Shown piece by piece: positions 25,198-34,212 of a stretch of DNA of 64,000 nucleotides; the stretch's first letter is position 1; every line of letters starts with the position of its first letter. The notes under the pieces were generated by a model. It was not told the origin of the DNA and searched no databases. It worked only from the letters and a program-made list of their open reading frames with translations. The translations under genes were made by a program, and so were the position numbers. The DNA comes from an uncultured Poribacteria bacterium (lineage in GTDB: Bacteria > Poribacteria > WGA-4E > WGA-3G), in NCBI GenBank assembly GCA_951828385.1, contig OX639973.1:1364001-1428000 (forward strand), written 5' to 3'.

Positions 25198-26235
25198 ATG
25201 TTGTTAAATGAGCGTTCTGAAAAAACTATTGGACGATTGCCAAGTATTCTGACACGCGCGTTTGCTGATATTAAAGAACGGCGCGAGGCAGTCGTCTTGA
25301 CGACGGAACCTGCTTGGAAGGCTGTCAAAGGCATTGATATTAACCCGCATCACCTTATCTACGTTGACGCAAACACAGCGGCAGCTATGGCCGCGTTTGC
25401 CGATGTATGCGAAGGTGAAGTGGTTTACGGAGTCGGTGGTGGTCTGGCAATTGATACCGCCAAGTACGTTGCGGCAGCAAACGAATTGCCCCTCATCGCG
25501 ATCCCGACGATCTTATCAACAGACGCTTTTCTCACCGATGCAACAGGTGTTAGAGAAAACGGATGTGTCCAATATCTCCGGACGAAGACACCTGATACGG
25601 TTATCGTAGATATGGATCTGCTGTGCAACGCACCCGCTGCAATGCGGGCGAGTGGTGCAGCAGAAATACTCTCAATCGCAACGGCACTCTGGGATTGGCA
25701 GGAAGCGGAGAAAATGGGTGAGAACCCATCTGATCAACAGATCACACCGCAGGCGGTTGCTATAGCGGAAACCCTTCTCCAAACGCTCTTGGAAAACGCA
25801 CGCGAGATCGGCAGCGGTACACCTAAAGGACTGAAACTTCTACTCGATCTGCTCTGTATGGAGGTGCAACTTTGTCATCTATGCGGGCATAGTCGCGTTG
25901 AAGAGGGCAGCGAACACTATTTTACTTACGCGCTTGAGAAGCACTTAACATCTGCAAACAGTGAAAATCTTTTACACGGCGAATTGGTAGGATTGGGTAT
26001 TTTACTGATGGCTGCGTTGCAATCGCAACCGTGGATGCAATATCGTCACGCATTGCAGTGTTTGCAGATTAACTATCGTCCGTCAGCTGTCGCCCCTGAG
26101 GCGGTTGCTGATACGCTTATCAATCTATCCGAATATGTCGTACACCATAAACTTCCGTACACCGTTGCGACAACGCTACGGATTACGCCTGATATAGCCA
26201 AACGAACGATACAAACAGTATTGGATTTAGCCTGA
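25198..26235 (+). CDS. Glycerol-1-phosphate dehydrogenase-like (iron-containing alcohol dehydrogenase superfamily)
   Basis: A 345-residue oxidoreductase. NAD-binding GVGGGLAIDTAKYVA (about 80-94), IPTILSTDAFLTDATGV (about 102-118), metal-ligand segments SGAAEILSIATALWDW, GHSRVEEGSEHYF and LLHGELVGLGIL (Asp/His ligands; here Glu in SGAAE). This pattern matches EgsA/AraM-like sn-glycerol-1-phosphate dehydrogenases, which reduce dihydroxyacetone phosphate. The usual metal ligand at SGA-D is Glu here, so metal use may differ. GAGG precedes the ATG. It lies five bases before the dipeptidase gene. Confidence 0.8.
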   Translation: MLLNERSEKTIGRLPSILTRAFADIKERREAVVLTTEPAWKAVKGIDINPHHLIYVDANTAAAMAAFADVCEGEVVYGVGGGLAIDTAKYVAAANELPLIAIPTILSTDAFLTDATGVRENGCVQYLRTKTPDTVIVDMDLLCNAPAAMRASGAAEILSIATALWDWQEAEKMGENPSDQQITPQAVAIAETLLQTLLENAREIGSGTPKGLKLLLDLLCMEVQLCHLCGHSRVEEGSEHYFTYALEKHLTSANSENLLHGELVGLGILLMAALQSQPWMQYRHALQCLQINYRPSAVAPEAVADTLINLSEYVVHHKLPYTVATTLRITPDIAKRTIQTVLDLA

Positions 26236-26240
26236 GGATT

Positions 26241-27314
26241 ATGCAAAAGCAAAACAGACACCCCCAATTAGATACGCGGATCGCAGAATTGCACGAACAA
26301 GCACTTGTGATTGACTCGCACAACGATGCGATTGTCGCACACATTCGTCGCGGTAATGTGAGCCTTGCTGACGAGAATGCCCGAAACCCAATGGATCCGA
26401 TTGGCACGATCGCTTACCTTCGCGGTGCCGTGCCACCCGAAGAGGATGCTATCGGTATCCAACTTAACATCCCGAAAATGCGGCAAGGTGGCATTGATGC
26501 CGCTTTCTTCGCTGTTGACGTGACGCGCGCATGGAAAAACCATCTCGCCTACGCGTTAGATGCCTTCGGGTGGTTCAACGAAGAAGTGACAGCAAACGCT
26601 GACGACATCTGCATCGTTCGGAAAGCGAGGGACATTCGCGAGGCGAAAGCAGCCGGTAAACTCGCTGCGGTGCTCGTCATTGAAAACAGTGAGGCAGTCG
26701 AACGGAGTCTGAATATACTCCGCTCGCTCTATTTGCTGGGTGTCCGCTCCATTGGCTTAACGCATAATCTAAATACATGGGCATCAACAGGGAATGATGA
26801 AGAGGATTTGGGCGGCGGCTTGACCCGATTTGGGATGGCATTGGTTAAAGAGATGAACCGTCTTCGGATGTTAGTGGATGTCTCGCACATCAGTGAACGC
26901 GGATTTTGGGACGTTCTCGAAATCTCGGCGCACCCTGTCATCGCCTCTCATAGCAATTGCAAGACTTTGTGCCGACATCCGCGGAACTTAAGCAACGAAC
27001 AGCTGAAAGCCTTAGTCGTAAATGGCGGTGTTGTCGGTATCACCTTTGTTCCAGGATTTATCACTATGGATGGCTGGGAAAAAATGCCACCCCTGGCGCA
27101 ATTGCTTAACCATATTGCCTACGCAATCGACATCGCGGGCATTGACCATGTCGGCATCGGTTCGGATTTTGATGGCGGTGGGGATCTGCTTAAGGATGCA
27201 AGTGAATTCATCAAAATCGCTGAGGGGTTGAGCGAACGCGGTTATTCCGATGACGATATCCGAAAAGTGCTTGGCGAAAACCATCTACGCGTCTTTGAGG
27301 CAGCGTGCGGGTAA
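26241..27314 (+). CDS. Membrane dipeptidase (M19 renal dipeptidase family)
   Basis: A 357-residue zinc dipeptidase. Ligands and motifs: DSHNDAI (HxD), VLVIENSEAV (bridging Glu), VDVSHISERGFWDVLEIS, PVIASHSNCKTLCRHPRNLSNEQ and HVGIGSDFDGG. It splits dipeptides and sometimes beta-lactams or D-amino acid dipeptides. No signal peptide, so a cytoplasmic role. TGAGGA overlaps the upstream gene's end, so the two are likely coupled. Confidence 0.93.
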   Translation: MQKQNRHPQLDTRIAELHEQALVIDSHNDAIVAHIRRGNVSLADENARNPMDPIGTIAYLRGAVPPEEDAIGIQLNIPKMRQGGIDAAFFAVDVTRAWKNHLAYALDAFGWFNEEVTANADDICIVRKARDIREAKAAGKLAAVLVIENSEAVERSLNILRSLYLLGVRSIGLTHNLNTWASTGNDEEDLGGGLTRFGMALVKEMNRLRMLVDVSHISERGFWDVLEISAHPVIASHSNCKTLCRHPRNLSNEQLKALVVNGGVVGITFVPGFITMDGWEKMPPLAQLLNHIAYAIDIAGIDHVGIGSDFDGGGDLLKDASEFIKIAEGLSERGYSDDDIRKVLGENHLRVFEAACG

Positions 27315-27333
27315 TACACTGACTTGGTTCAGG

Positions 27334-28341
27334 TTAAGCAACTTTCGCAAGGGTACGAGAGACGGACTCCCATACTTCATCCACACCGATACCTTTCATG
27401 CAGATGTTGTCTTTGCACTTATCCGTGAACTGCTTACAAGGGCTACACGGCACGGCGTGACGGATGGTTTGATGCGATGTTCCGAGCGGTTGAAATCGGA
27501 TGTGATTGCCGGGACCGAACAGAGAAACAGTAGGGGTTCCGACCGCTGCAGCGATATGCATCGGACCGGTGTCATTGGTGAGAAAGAGATCACACTTTTC
27601 AAGGCAGGCGGCTAACTGCCGAACCTGAAGGTTACCCGCAAACGGAATAGCCTGTGCGTTCATGAGATGCGCAACAGTCTGCACGAGTTCCACCTCTTTT
27701 GGTCCCCCGAAAATCAAGACATTGGCGTTGAAATGCTCTACAAGTCTATCCCCAACGGCAGCGAAGCGTTCAGGCATCCATTCGCGCAACTTCCATCCTG
27801 CCCCCGGAAAAAAACCCACCTTTAATTGTCCATCGTTAACGCCTGCAGCGTCAAACCGCTGCGCCGCATCTAACCGCTCAGATTCAGAGAGAAAGAGTTC
27901 CAACCTCTGATCTTCTGCTGGAATCCCAGCTGCATGTAACATGTTAAAATAATGTGTTGTCGCATGCTTGTTCCCCTGCTCATGAACGCGGACGGTACAA
28001 CATCGACCTTTACCGACACGTTCAGCAGCACCACTGAAATACATTAGCATCTCAGTACGAAACTTCCGTTGAAAATCAATAGCCATCGTGAATTTCCGTC
28101 CACGCAGATGACGGCTAATCCGCAACATCTCACCGGTATCCTTGTCTTTAGCAAGCCGGTTGAACGTAATGATTTCATCAAGATGTGGATTTTCACGGAG
28201 GATCTCCGCGGATTGTTTCGCGACGAGCATAGCAATGTATGCGTCTGGGAAATGGGCGCGAACCGCGCGGATCGCGGGGGTTGTGAGCACAATATCGCCA
28301 AGGGAACTGAGTCGAATAAGCAGTATTTTTTGAGAAGCCAT
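27334..28341 (-). CDS. Glycosyltransferase family 9 (heptosyltransferase-like)
   Basis: A 335-residue GT-B enzyme. It opens KILLIRLSSLGDIVLTTPAIRAV, as heptosyltransferases do, with KVGFFPGAGWKLREWMPERF and LTNDTGPMHIAAAVGTPTVSLFGPG in the donor domain. Such enzymes add ADP-heptose to lipopolysaccharide core; the acceptor is unknown here. The exact start is uncertain (28341 or 28386). It follows thiI on the same strand. Confidence 0.92.
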   Translation of the reverse strand: MASQKILLIRLSSLGDIVLTTPAIRAVRAHFPDAYIAMLVAKQSAEILRENPHLDEIITFNRLAKDKDTGEMLRISRHLRGRKFTMAIDFQRKFRTEMLMYFSGAAERVGKGRCCTVRVHEQGNKHATTHYFNMLHAAGIPAEDQRLELFLSESERLDAAQRFDAAGVNDGQLKVGFFPGAGWKLREWMPERFAAVGDRLVEHFNANVLIFGGPKEVELVQTVAHLMNAQAIPFAGNLQVRQLAACLEKCDLFLTNDTGPMHIAAAVGTPTVSLFGPGNHIRFQPLGTSHQTIRHAVPCSPCKQFTDKCKDNICMKGIGVDEVWESVSRTLAKVA

Positions 28342-28396
28342 CTTTCTAATCGCGCTATCGACAGAAACGCGCCTATAATCTACCATCAAACCAAAT

Positions 28397-29554
28397 TCAA
28401 TCGACGACCTGTTTTTCAATATTATTTAGTGCGTCTTCAACCAGTGTATCTACATCCAACCCCGATTCTGCATTTTCTAACTCGGTAAGCGATGCCCGCG
28501 TGGCAGGGTGTTTAGGCACAAAGAGCGAGCAACAGTCTTGATGCGGACGCGTGGAGACATCAAAGGTCCCTATCCGTTGTGCTTTTGTGATTATTTCAGC
28601 TTTGTCCTCGCCGATGAGTGGACGCAGAATAGGGATTTCAGCAATCGCTTCAATCGTTCGGAGATTTGTCAACGTCTGCGAAGCTACCTGTGCAAGACTT
28701 TCCCCCGTAACAAGTGCTTCCGCATCGACCATAGCGGCAACACGCTCCGCGATCCGTGTCATCATCCGCCGATACAACAAAACTCGGAACGGCGCGGGCG
28801 TTGCGGCGACAATCATCTGCTGGAGATCTGCAAACGGAACGAGATAGAGGGTGCTACGATAGTTGGATACCGCTAAGAGCTGGGCAATTTCGATGACCTT
28901 CTCCAAAGAAGCCTTATCGGTATAAGGGTAACTATAAAAGTGAATAAAAACGGCTTTCGCGCCGCGTTTGATCATTTGCCATGCAGCGACAGGAGAGTCA
29001 ATCCCGCCGGACAACATCACAAGTACCTTACCGCTCACACCGACTGGCAAACCACCGATCCCTTGAATTTTCTCTGTAGAGATATATGCAGCGTTGTGTG
29101 TTATTTTAACCCAACAGGTAAGGTCGGGGTTATGCATATCAGCCCGGGTGCCTGTTTCCTTGATGAGATACCCGCCAACCTCGGCACTAACCTCCGGGGA
29201 AGTGAGTGGAAAGGTTTTGTCTGCTCGCCTTGTTTCAACTTTCAGGGATTCGCAAGAAGCATCTTGGATTTGCCGCAACGCTGCTTCTTTAATAGCTGCG
29301 ATGTTGTTTTCGGTACGGCATGAAAGCTCGAAATGAGCGATACCCATAACTTGTCGCAGCCGTTCTTTAATCTTAGAAATATCGGCATGTTGCCCAAGGT
29401 GCACGAGAATTCTATCGTGAAGCCTTTCTACTTCAGCATATCCGGTACCTTGCAGGGACAGTTTGATGTTGTTCGCAAGCCGTTTTTCAAAAAATACTCT
29501 ATTCTTTCCTTTGAGTCCAACTTCGGCGTAATGGATACTAAACAATTCTTCCAT
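28397..29554 (-). CDS. thiI: tRNA 4-thiouridine synthetase
   Basis: Makes 4-thiouridine at tRNA position 8 and gives sulfur for thiamine thiazole. About 385 residues: ferredoxin-like N-terminus, THUMP domain (about 60-165), then the PP-loop domain with VLVMLSGGIDSPVAAW. It lacks the rhodanese domain found in E. coli ThiI, like many bacteria; C-terminal HQDCCSLFVPKHP may carry reactive Cys. The start ATG at 29554 follows GAGAGAAA. Confidence 0.95.
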   Translation of the reverse strand: MEELFSIHYAEVGLKGKNRVFFEKRLANNIKLSLQGTGYAEVERLHDRILVHLGQHADISKIKERLRQVMGIAHFELSCRTENNIAAIKEAALRQIQDASCESLKVETRRADKTFPLTSPEVSAEVGGYLIKETGTRADMHNPDLTCWVKITHNAAYISTEKIQGIGGLPVGVSGKVLVMLSGGIDSPVAAWQMIKRGAKAVFIHFYSYPYTDKASLEKVIEIAQLLAVSNYRSTLYLVPFADLQQMIVAATPAPFRVLLYRRMMTRIAERVAAMVDAEALVTGESLAQVASQTLTNLRTIEAIAEIPILRPLIGEDKAEIITKAQRIGTFDVSTRPHQDCCSLFVPKHPATRASLTELENAESGLDVDTLVEDALNNIEKQVVD

Positions 29555-29579
29555 AATTTCTCTCGTCCTACAAAGAATT

Positions 29580-30287
29580 TTACAAAGCACGGACAGCCTC
29601 AGTCAAATTAAAATGGAGTTTCGCTACATTTTGTAATGCGTCACTTCCGTGCAGTTTAACAAATTCTCTACCGGCTTCCACAACCTGATACGCGCCTCGC
29701 GGTAAACACATCTCATATCTTTCGGACAACGTATCCATGCCTGTCAGAAAAGCATCGCGGGCAATGATAGAGGCTGCGGCGACCGCGATATCGCGTTCCG
29801 CCTTTGTAACCTGTTTTATCTCTATCCCCAAGGCAGTCGAAACGGCTCCACGTTGTAAAGGTGGCACGTTATTTGTGCCTCGGATGAGCTGCCGAGTGAT
29901 CAGATCGTCTTTAGAAAACTGGTCAACAAGTGCGTGTTTCGCGCCGACGCTGTTTGCCAACGTCCGAATAGCATCAGCATGGAGCGACGCAAGCAGATGG
30001 TTTAGGTTTTGTCCTCGCCTGCGGAGAGTCGCATAAAGGGCATTGTATTCAGCAGGCATCTTTTCCACAACAACGATATGTTGTGCATAACAACAGCGTA
30101 TCGATTCCGCGAGATCCTGGATACGACGATTTGATAGTCTTTTCCCATCAGTAATACCCATATCTGAGAAAGTTTCGCGACATTCCGCATCCACGTAAAC
30201 TGCTGCAGCAACGAGTGGACCAAAATAATCACCTTTTCCCGCTTCATCTGTACCAATCCATGCGTCCCAGTTATGTATTGCGTCCAT
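29580..30287 (-). CDS. rnhC: Ribonuclease HIII-like
   Basis: A 235-residue RNase H type 2 fold. GTDEAGKGDYFGPLVAAAVYV carries the Asp-Glu metal site with the GKGDYFGPL signature typical of RNase HIII rather than HII (GxDEAGRG). Further catalytic Asp in ALVDQFSKDD and SIIARDAFL. It degrades RNA in RNA-DNA hybrids. It lacks the N-terminal TBP-like substrate domain (about 80 residues) normally present in RNase HIII. ATG 30287 follows GCAGG. Confidence 0.88.
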   Translation of the reverse strand: MDAIHNWDAWIGTDEAGKGDYFGPLVAAAVYVDAECRETFSDMGITDGKRLSNRRIQDLAESIRCCYAQHIVVVEKMPAEYNALYATLRRRGQNLNHLLASLHADAIRTLANSVGAKHALVDQFSKDDLITRQLIRGTNNVPPLQRGAVSTALGIEIKQVTKAERDIAVAAASIIARDAFLTGMDTLSERYEMCLPRGAYQVVEAGREFVKLHGSDALQNVAKLHFNLTEAVRAL

Positions 30288-30334
30288 TGAACCTGCCAAA
30301 TTCTATTTCTCTCAACTTGTTGTATTTTTCAGAT

Positions 30335-30904
30335 TTATGCGGAGTTCCGAAGTGCCGCGAATTCGGTAACCTGTTGACCTACGGCTTTGAGGCGCGCGGT
30401 TAATTCAGCGTCGTGCAAATTACCCTCAGCATCAAACGCATTAGATGAGTTCGGGATAGATGCGTCTTTCGGGACAACCCACGCGTGAAGTGCTGTGCCA
30501 ACCGTGCGCAACATAGAAAGCGCATTTGCTGCACCCATCCGTCCACCAGAGACACCGATAAGTCCGACGACTTTATTCTCAAATTCATCGAAGCCCATGA
30601 GATCGAGCGCACTTTTAAGGACACCGCTGAAGCTGCCATGGTACTCAGGAGAACCGAGAAGTATGCCGTCTGCGCGTTTCACCTTTTCCCGAAGTTTGAA
30701 TACACCCGCAGGATAGTCAGCTTCATTAGCGACAGAGCCTTGGAAAACGAGGTCGTACGCACCCAGTTGAAGCAATTCAACCTCGGCACCCGCATCTTTC
30801 GCACCAGAAAGCGCAATTTGGAGTGCAGCATGCGTTGAACTCCCGCTCCGCAGACTTCCACAGATCGCAACGACGTATATAGGTGAATTATTAGGACGTT
30901 CCAT
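30335..30904 (-). CDS. NADPH-dependent FMN reductase family protein
   Basis: A 189-residue flavodoxin-like protein. CGSLRSGSSTHAAL (phosphate-binding), LLGSPEYHGSFSGVLKSALDLM (the SPEYhgs-y-x-g-x-LKNAlD signature) and GVSGGRMGA. It reduces FMN or quinones with NADPH. GGAGAG precedes the ATG. Confidence 0.93.
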   Translation of the reverse strand: MERPNNSPIYVVAICGSLRSGSSTHAALQIALSGAKDAGAEVELLQLGAYDLVFQGSVANEADYPAGVFKLREKVKRADGILLGSPEYHGSFSGVLKSALDLMGFDEFENKVVGLIGVSGGRMGAANALSMLRTVGTALHAWVVPKDASIPNSSNAFDAEGNLHDAELTARLKAVGQQVTEFAALRNSA

Positions 30905-31004
30905 TATGTTTACTCTCCTTTTTTAATTATAGCATATCTGAAATTAAACAGCATCTATTTTTTACACTGACATTAGGTTACAAAGTACCAGATGCAAATT
31001 TTTC

Positions 31005-31033
31005 TTGACATATTTTACTGTTTCTTTTACAAT
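31005..31033 (+). promoter_or_regulatory. Strong sigma-70-type promoter of the LamG pair
   Basis: TTGACA (31005-31010), 17-base spacer, TACAAT (31028-31033). It leaves a leader of about 115 bases before ATG 31154. Confidence 0.8.
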
Positions 31034-31153
31034 ATTTTTTCGAGTAAAAAGAGTAAAAACGCGAGTTTTTCCATTAAAGGGGCCAGTTGAAAGTCCCTTA
31101 TATAATTGGCTCGCATAGAATTTAATCTGTTTAAAACATAAAGAGGTTTGCTC

Positions 31154-31942
31154 ATGCGTTTAATCACGTATCTATTCGCCGTTGCCCTACTCATCGTAGG
31201 CAGCGCGCTCGCGACACACGCCGCAGTTCAAGACGAAGGTCTAATCCTTTACTTCAGTTTCGATTCAGAAGAAGACGGATTCGTTATAGATGAAACCGGT
31301 GGCGGAAATGATGGCATCATTGATGGCGCCGAAATTGCCACCGATGAAGTCATCCACGGTAAAGGCTCGTTGTACTGCGACGATGGTAACGACAGTGTGA
31401 CAGTCGACTCCTTCAAGGCGTTGGAAGAGTATACGGACAACTCCTATCTCTTCTGGCTCAATTTCGTTGTACCGAACTCCGGTGCCTGGAATCAAATCAT
31501 CGCGAAAAAGGCACCCGATTCCGACCGTTCTCCGGGTATATGGACCTGTAACCGCACAACTTTACACATCCACTACCGCTTCAACCCAGGAAATGCAGGA
31601 AGCCTTTGTGTGGGACCTGAAGGCGAAGGTGATGAATTTGGTGTTGGAGACTGGCACCACGTCGCCGGGGTCAAAGAAGGTAACCAATTCAAGTTTTACA
31701 TGGATGGTGAAGTGGTCGATGAACAGACGGTTCCTGAAGCCCATGCGCAAGGCGCAGAAAAACTGTATATCGGTAAAACCGGTTATAACTCTGCCCTTTT
31801 CTACATTGATGAGCTCTTCGTCTACGATAGAGCCGTCAGTGCCGCTGAGGTCACAAATATTATGGACGGTAACCTCACGCCTGTGGAACCGAAAAACAAA
31901 CTCACCACAACGTGGGGACAACTGAAGACAAATCGTGATTAA
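31154..31942 (+). CDS. Secreted LamG-domain protein, first of a tandem pair
   Basis: A 262-residue exported protein. Signal peptide MRLITYLFAVALLIVGSA-LATHA, then a single LamG/concanavalin-like fold (about 25-235): GLILYFSFDSEEDGFVIDETG, GKGSLYCDDGNDSVTVD, WHHVAGVKEGNQFKFYMDGEVV, KLYIGKTGY and LFYIDELFVYDRAVSAAEV. These domains bind sugars or proteins. AGAGG precedes ATG 31154; TTG at 31148 is not needed. Its paralogue lies 69 bases downstream. Confidence 0.92.
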   Translation: MRLITYLFAVALLIVGSALATHAAVQDEGLILYFSFDSEEDGFVIDETGGGNDGIIDGAEIATDEVIHGKGSLYCDDGNDSVTVDSFKALEEYTDNSYLFWLNFVVPNSGAWNQIIAKKAPDSDRSPGIWTCNRTTLHIHYRFNPGNAGSLCVGPEGEGDEFGVGDWHHVAGVKEGNQFKFYMDGEVVDEQTVPEAHAQGAEKLYIGKTGYNSALFYIDELFVYDRAVSAAEVTNIMDGNLTPVEPKNKLTTTWGQLKTNRD

Positions 31943-31956
31943 TTTCACACGACTCA

Positions 31957-31986
31957 ATGTGGGACGGTGCTCAGACTGTCCCACAT
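31957..31986 (+). terminator. Hairpin after the first LamG gene
   Basis: A 12-pair stem ATGTGGGACGGT / ACTGTCCCACAT with GCTCAG loop. No T-run follows (CTATTAAA), so it may stabilise the transcript rather than end it. A cognate hairpin follows the second copy. Confidence 0.65.
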
Positions 31987-32011
31987 CTATTAAACATGAG
32001 GAGGTTTACTC

Positions 32012-32803
32012 ATGCGTTTAGTTATGTCCGTACTCGCTGTCGCATTACTAATAGTAGGCAGCACGCTCACCACAGATGCCGCTGTTAAAGACGACGGCTT
32101 AATCCTTTACTTCAGCTTCGATGAAGCAAAAGGCGGAACGATAGAAGATGAAACCGGTGGCGGTAATGATGGTGATTTAGTTAAGGGCGCGAAAATTGCC
32201 ACCGATGAAGTTGTCCACGGTAAAGGCTCGATATTATTCGAGGCAGGCACTGACAGTGTGACAGTTGATTCCTTCAAAGAGTTGGAAGATTATCAGGATA
32301 ATTCCTTCCTCTTCTGGGTCAACTTCACGAAGGCGAACTCCGGTGGCTGGGATCAAATTATAGCGAAAAAAGCACCCGGCTCTGACCGTTCACCCGGTAT
32401 ATGGACCTGTAACCGTGTCCCTCTGCACATCCACTATCGGTTTGAGCCTGGTAACGCAGGGACAGGCTGCGCGGGTCCTAAGGGAGAAAACGACCCATTT
32501 GAAATCGGCGAATGGTATCATATCGCAGGTGTTAAAGATGGTGCTAAGTTGATATTCTATGTCAATGGCAAAAAAGTTGCAGAACCGGGTGTCCCGAAAG
32601 AGCATAGGCAAGGCGCAGAGAAACTCTACATCGGTCAAACGGGTTATCAAGCTGCAAAGTTCTACCTCGACGACCTCTATGTCTACGATAGGGCACTTGA
32701 TGCCGGCGAAGTTGAAGATGTTATGGACGGCAAACTTCTCCCCGTCGAACCAGAAGCCAAACTCGCCACGACGTGGGCACAAATGAAGATACGTCGTGAT
32801 TAA
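32012..32803 (+). CDS. Secreted LamG-domain protein, second of the tandem pair
   Basis: A 263-residue paralogue of the gene at 31154, alike along the whole length including signal peptide (VLAVALLIVGST), the SPGIWTCNR and HIHYRFEPGNAG segments and the tail WAQMKIRRD. GAGGAGG precedes the ATG. The high similarity points to recent duplication; changes cluster in acidic/Lys surface segments. One LamG domain fills the mature protein. Confidence 0.92.
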   Translation: MRLVMSVLAVALLIVGSTLTTDAAVKDDGLILYFSFDEAKGGTIEDETGGGNDGDLVKGAKIATDEVVHGKGSILFEAGTDSVTVDSFKELEDYQDNSFLFWVNFTKANSGGWDQIIAKKAPGSDRSPGIWTCNRVPLHIHYRFEPGNAGTGCAGPKGENDPFEIGEWYHIAGVKDGAKLIFYVNGKKVAEPGVPKEHRQGAEKLYIGQTGYQAAKFYLDDLYVYDRALDAGEVEDVMDGKLLPVEPEAKLATTWAQMKIRRD

Positions 32804-32819
32804 TTTCACACCCCGAAAT

Positions 32820-32857
32820 ATAGGGATGGCTCTTATGCTGTCCCTATTCACATTTTT
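32820..32857 (+). terminator. Intrinsic terminator after the second LamG gene
   Basis: An 11-pair stem ATAGGGATGGC / GCTGTCCCTAT around TCTTAT, then CATTTTT. Same core (GGGA-GG / GTCCC) as the hairpin after the first copy. Confidence 0.7.
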
Positions 32858-32865
32858 ATCTCTGC

Positions 32866-34212
32866 ATGTTTACACGTCAATGTTTTCTACCCCCCATAGA
32901 GAAAAGTCTTATCTTCTCTTTTGCCCTGCTTGTCTCGCTTTCACTCACAGCAGAGTGGTGTGATGCTGAACAAGGCGTTAACACTCGATTTGAACGCGGT
33001 GTCCGTTACCTTGAGGCGGAGCAGTATGATTTAGCACTCGCCGAATTTCAAGCCATCCAAAAAGAATTTGGGACCTCAGCGGACATTAGCAGCCTCACAC
33101 AATACTATATAGGTTTTGTCCATCAAGAACTCAATGACCTGAGTCCGGCTGCATCCGCATACCAGGAGGCGTTGGCACTAAAAGCACCACAAGAGGTGCA
33201 TGCGAACACACACCTTCAATTAGGTATTGTTTATAAATTGCAAGGCAAATTGTCGCTTGCCGAAAAACACCTCAAACAATCACTCATGCTGTTGCCTGCA
33301 GCTGGGCAATCACATACCCACCTTGGCGATGTCTATCTCCGCCAACGTAGATTTAACGCTGCTGAAAAGGCTTACCGAGAAGCCATTCGCCTGAATCCGG
33401 AGCATACTGAATCTTACTACGGACTCGGTAGGGTCGCGGAGATACAGAATCGTTTCCAGCAGGCTATGGAATATTACAATGCAGCACTCGTGCGAAACCG
33501 ATATTCATCACAAGTGCATTATAGGCGTGCCCGCACGTACCAGAAACTTGGAGACAAAGCGCAAGCTGCAGCTGCTATGGCGCAGTTCCAACGCTTAAAA
33601 ACCTACGAAGATCAGATGCACCGATTCCGAGAAGGCATCTACAACAATCCAAATCTGCCGGTGCTATACATCAAACTCGGCGAACTCCATGAGGCTTATG
33701 ACAACTTAACAGAAGCCGCACAGATTTATGAAGTCGCCACGCAGGTGCACCCGTTCTATCTGCCAGCATACCTTCACCTCGGCGAGGTCTTTATCGAACA
33801 ACGTGCCCTCGAAAAGGCGGTCGGGGTGTATAAGAAAGCCGCAGAGGTCGCGCCGGATAACGCACAAATCCGGATCAAATTAGGCGTTATCTATATAAAT
33901 CAACGCCGATTTGAACCAGCAATTGCAGCGTTTAAGCGTGCGATTGCTGTTGATAAGACCGCAGCAGAGGCATACAACAACCTCGCACGCCTCTATGCCG
34001 GACTTGGTAAAGAGATGCAACAAGCGATCCATTTGGCACAGCAGGCAGTCGCTTTGGCACCGACAGCGAAATATTACGATACGCTTGCCTACACTTACTA
34101 TCGCAATGCACAATATATGCAGGCTTTGGACGCTATTAATCAAGCCATTTCGTTAGCACCGAATGTGGAGGCATACAGCAAACTACGCGCAAAGATTCAA
34201 AAGGAGCAATAG
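32866..34212 (+). CDS. Exported TPR-repeat protein
   Basis: A 448-residue protein. Signal peptide (SLIFSFALLVSLSLTAEWCDA) then about ten to eleven TPR units of 34 residues, e.g. AEKAYREAIRLNPEHTESYYGLGRV, YKKAAEVAPDNAQIRIKLGV and AFKRAIAVDKTAAEAYNNLARLYA. TPR arrays hold protein complexes together. The stop at 34210-34212 abuts the ATG of the next gene, so the two genes are coupled. Confidence 0.92.
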   Translation: MFTRQCFLPPIEKSLIFSFALLVSLSLTAEWCDAEQGVNTRFERGVRYLEAEQYDLALAEFQAIQKEFGTSADISSLTQYYIGFVHQELNDLSPAASAYQEALALKAPQEVHANTHLQLGIVYKLQGKLSLAEKHLKQSLMLLPAAGQSHTHLGDVYLRQRRFNAAEKAYREAIRLNPEHTESYYGLGRVAEIQNRFQQAMEYYNAALVRNRYSSQVHYRRARTYQKLGDKAQAAAAMAQFQRLKTYEDQMHRFREGIYNNPNLPVLYIKLGELHEAYDNLTEAAQIYEVATQVHPFYLPAYLHLGEVFIEQRALEKAVGVYKKAAEVAPDNAQIRIKLGVIYINQRRFEPAIAAFKRAIAVDKTAAEAYNNLARLYAGLGKEMQQAIHLAQQAVALAPTAKYYDTLAYTYYRNAQYMQALDAINQAISLAPNVEAYSKLRAKIQKEQ

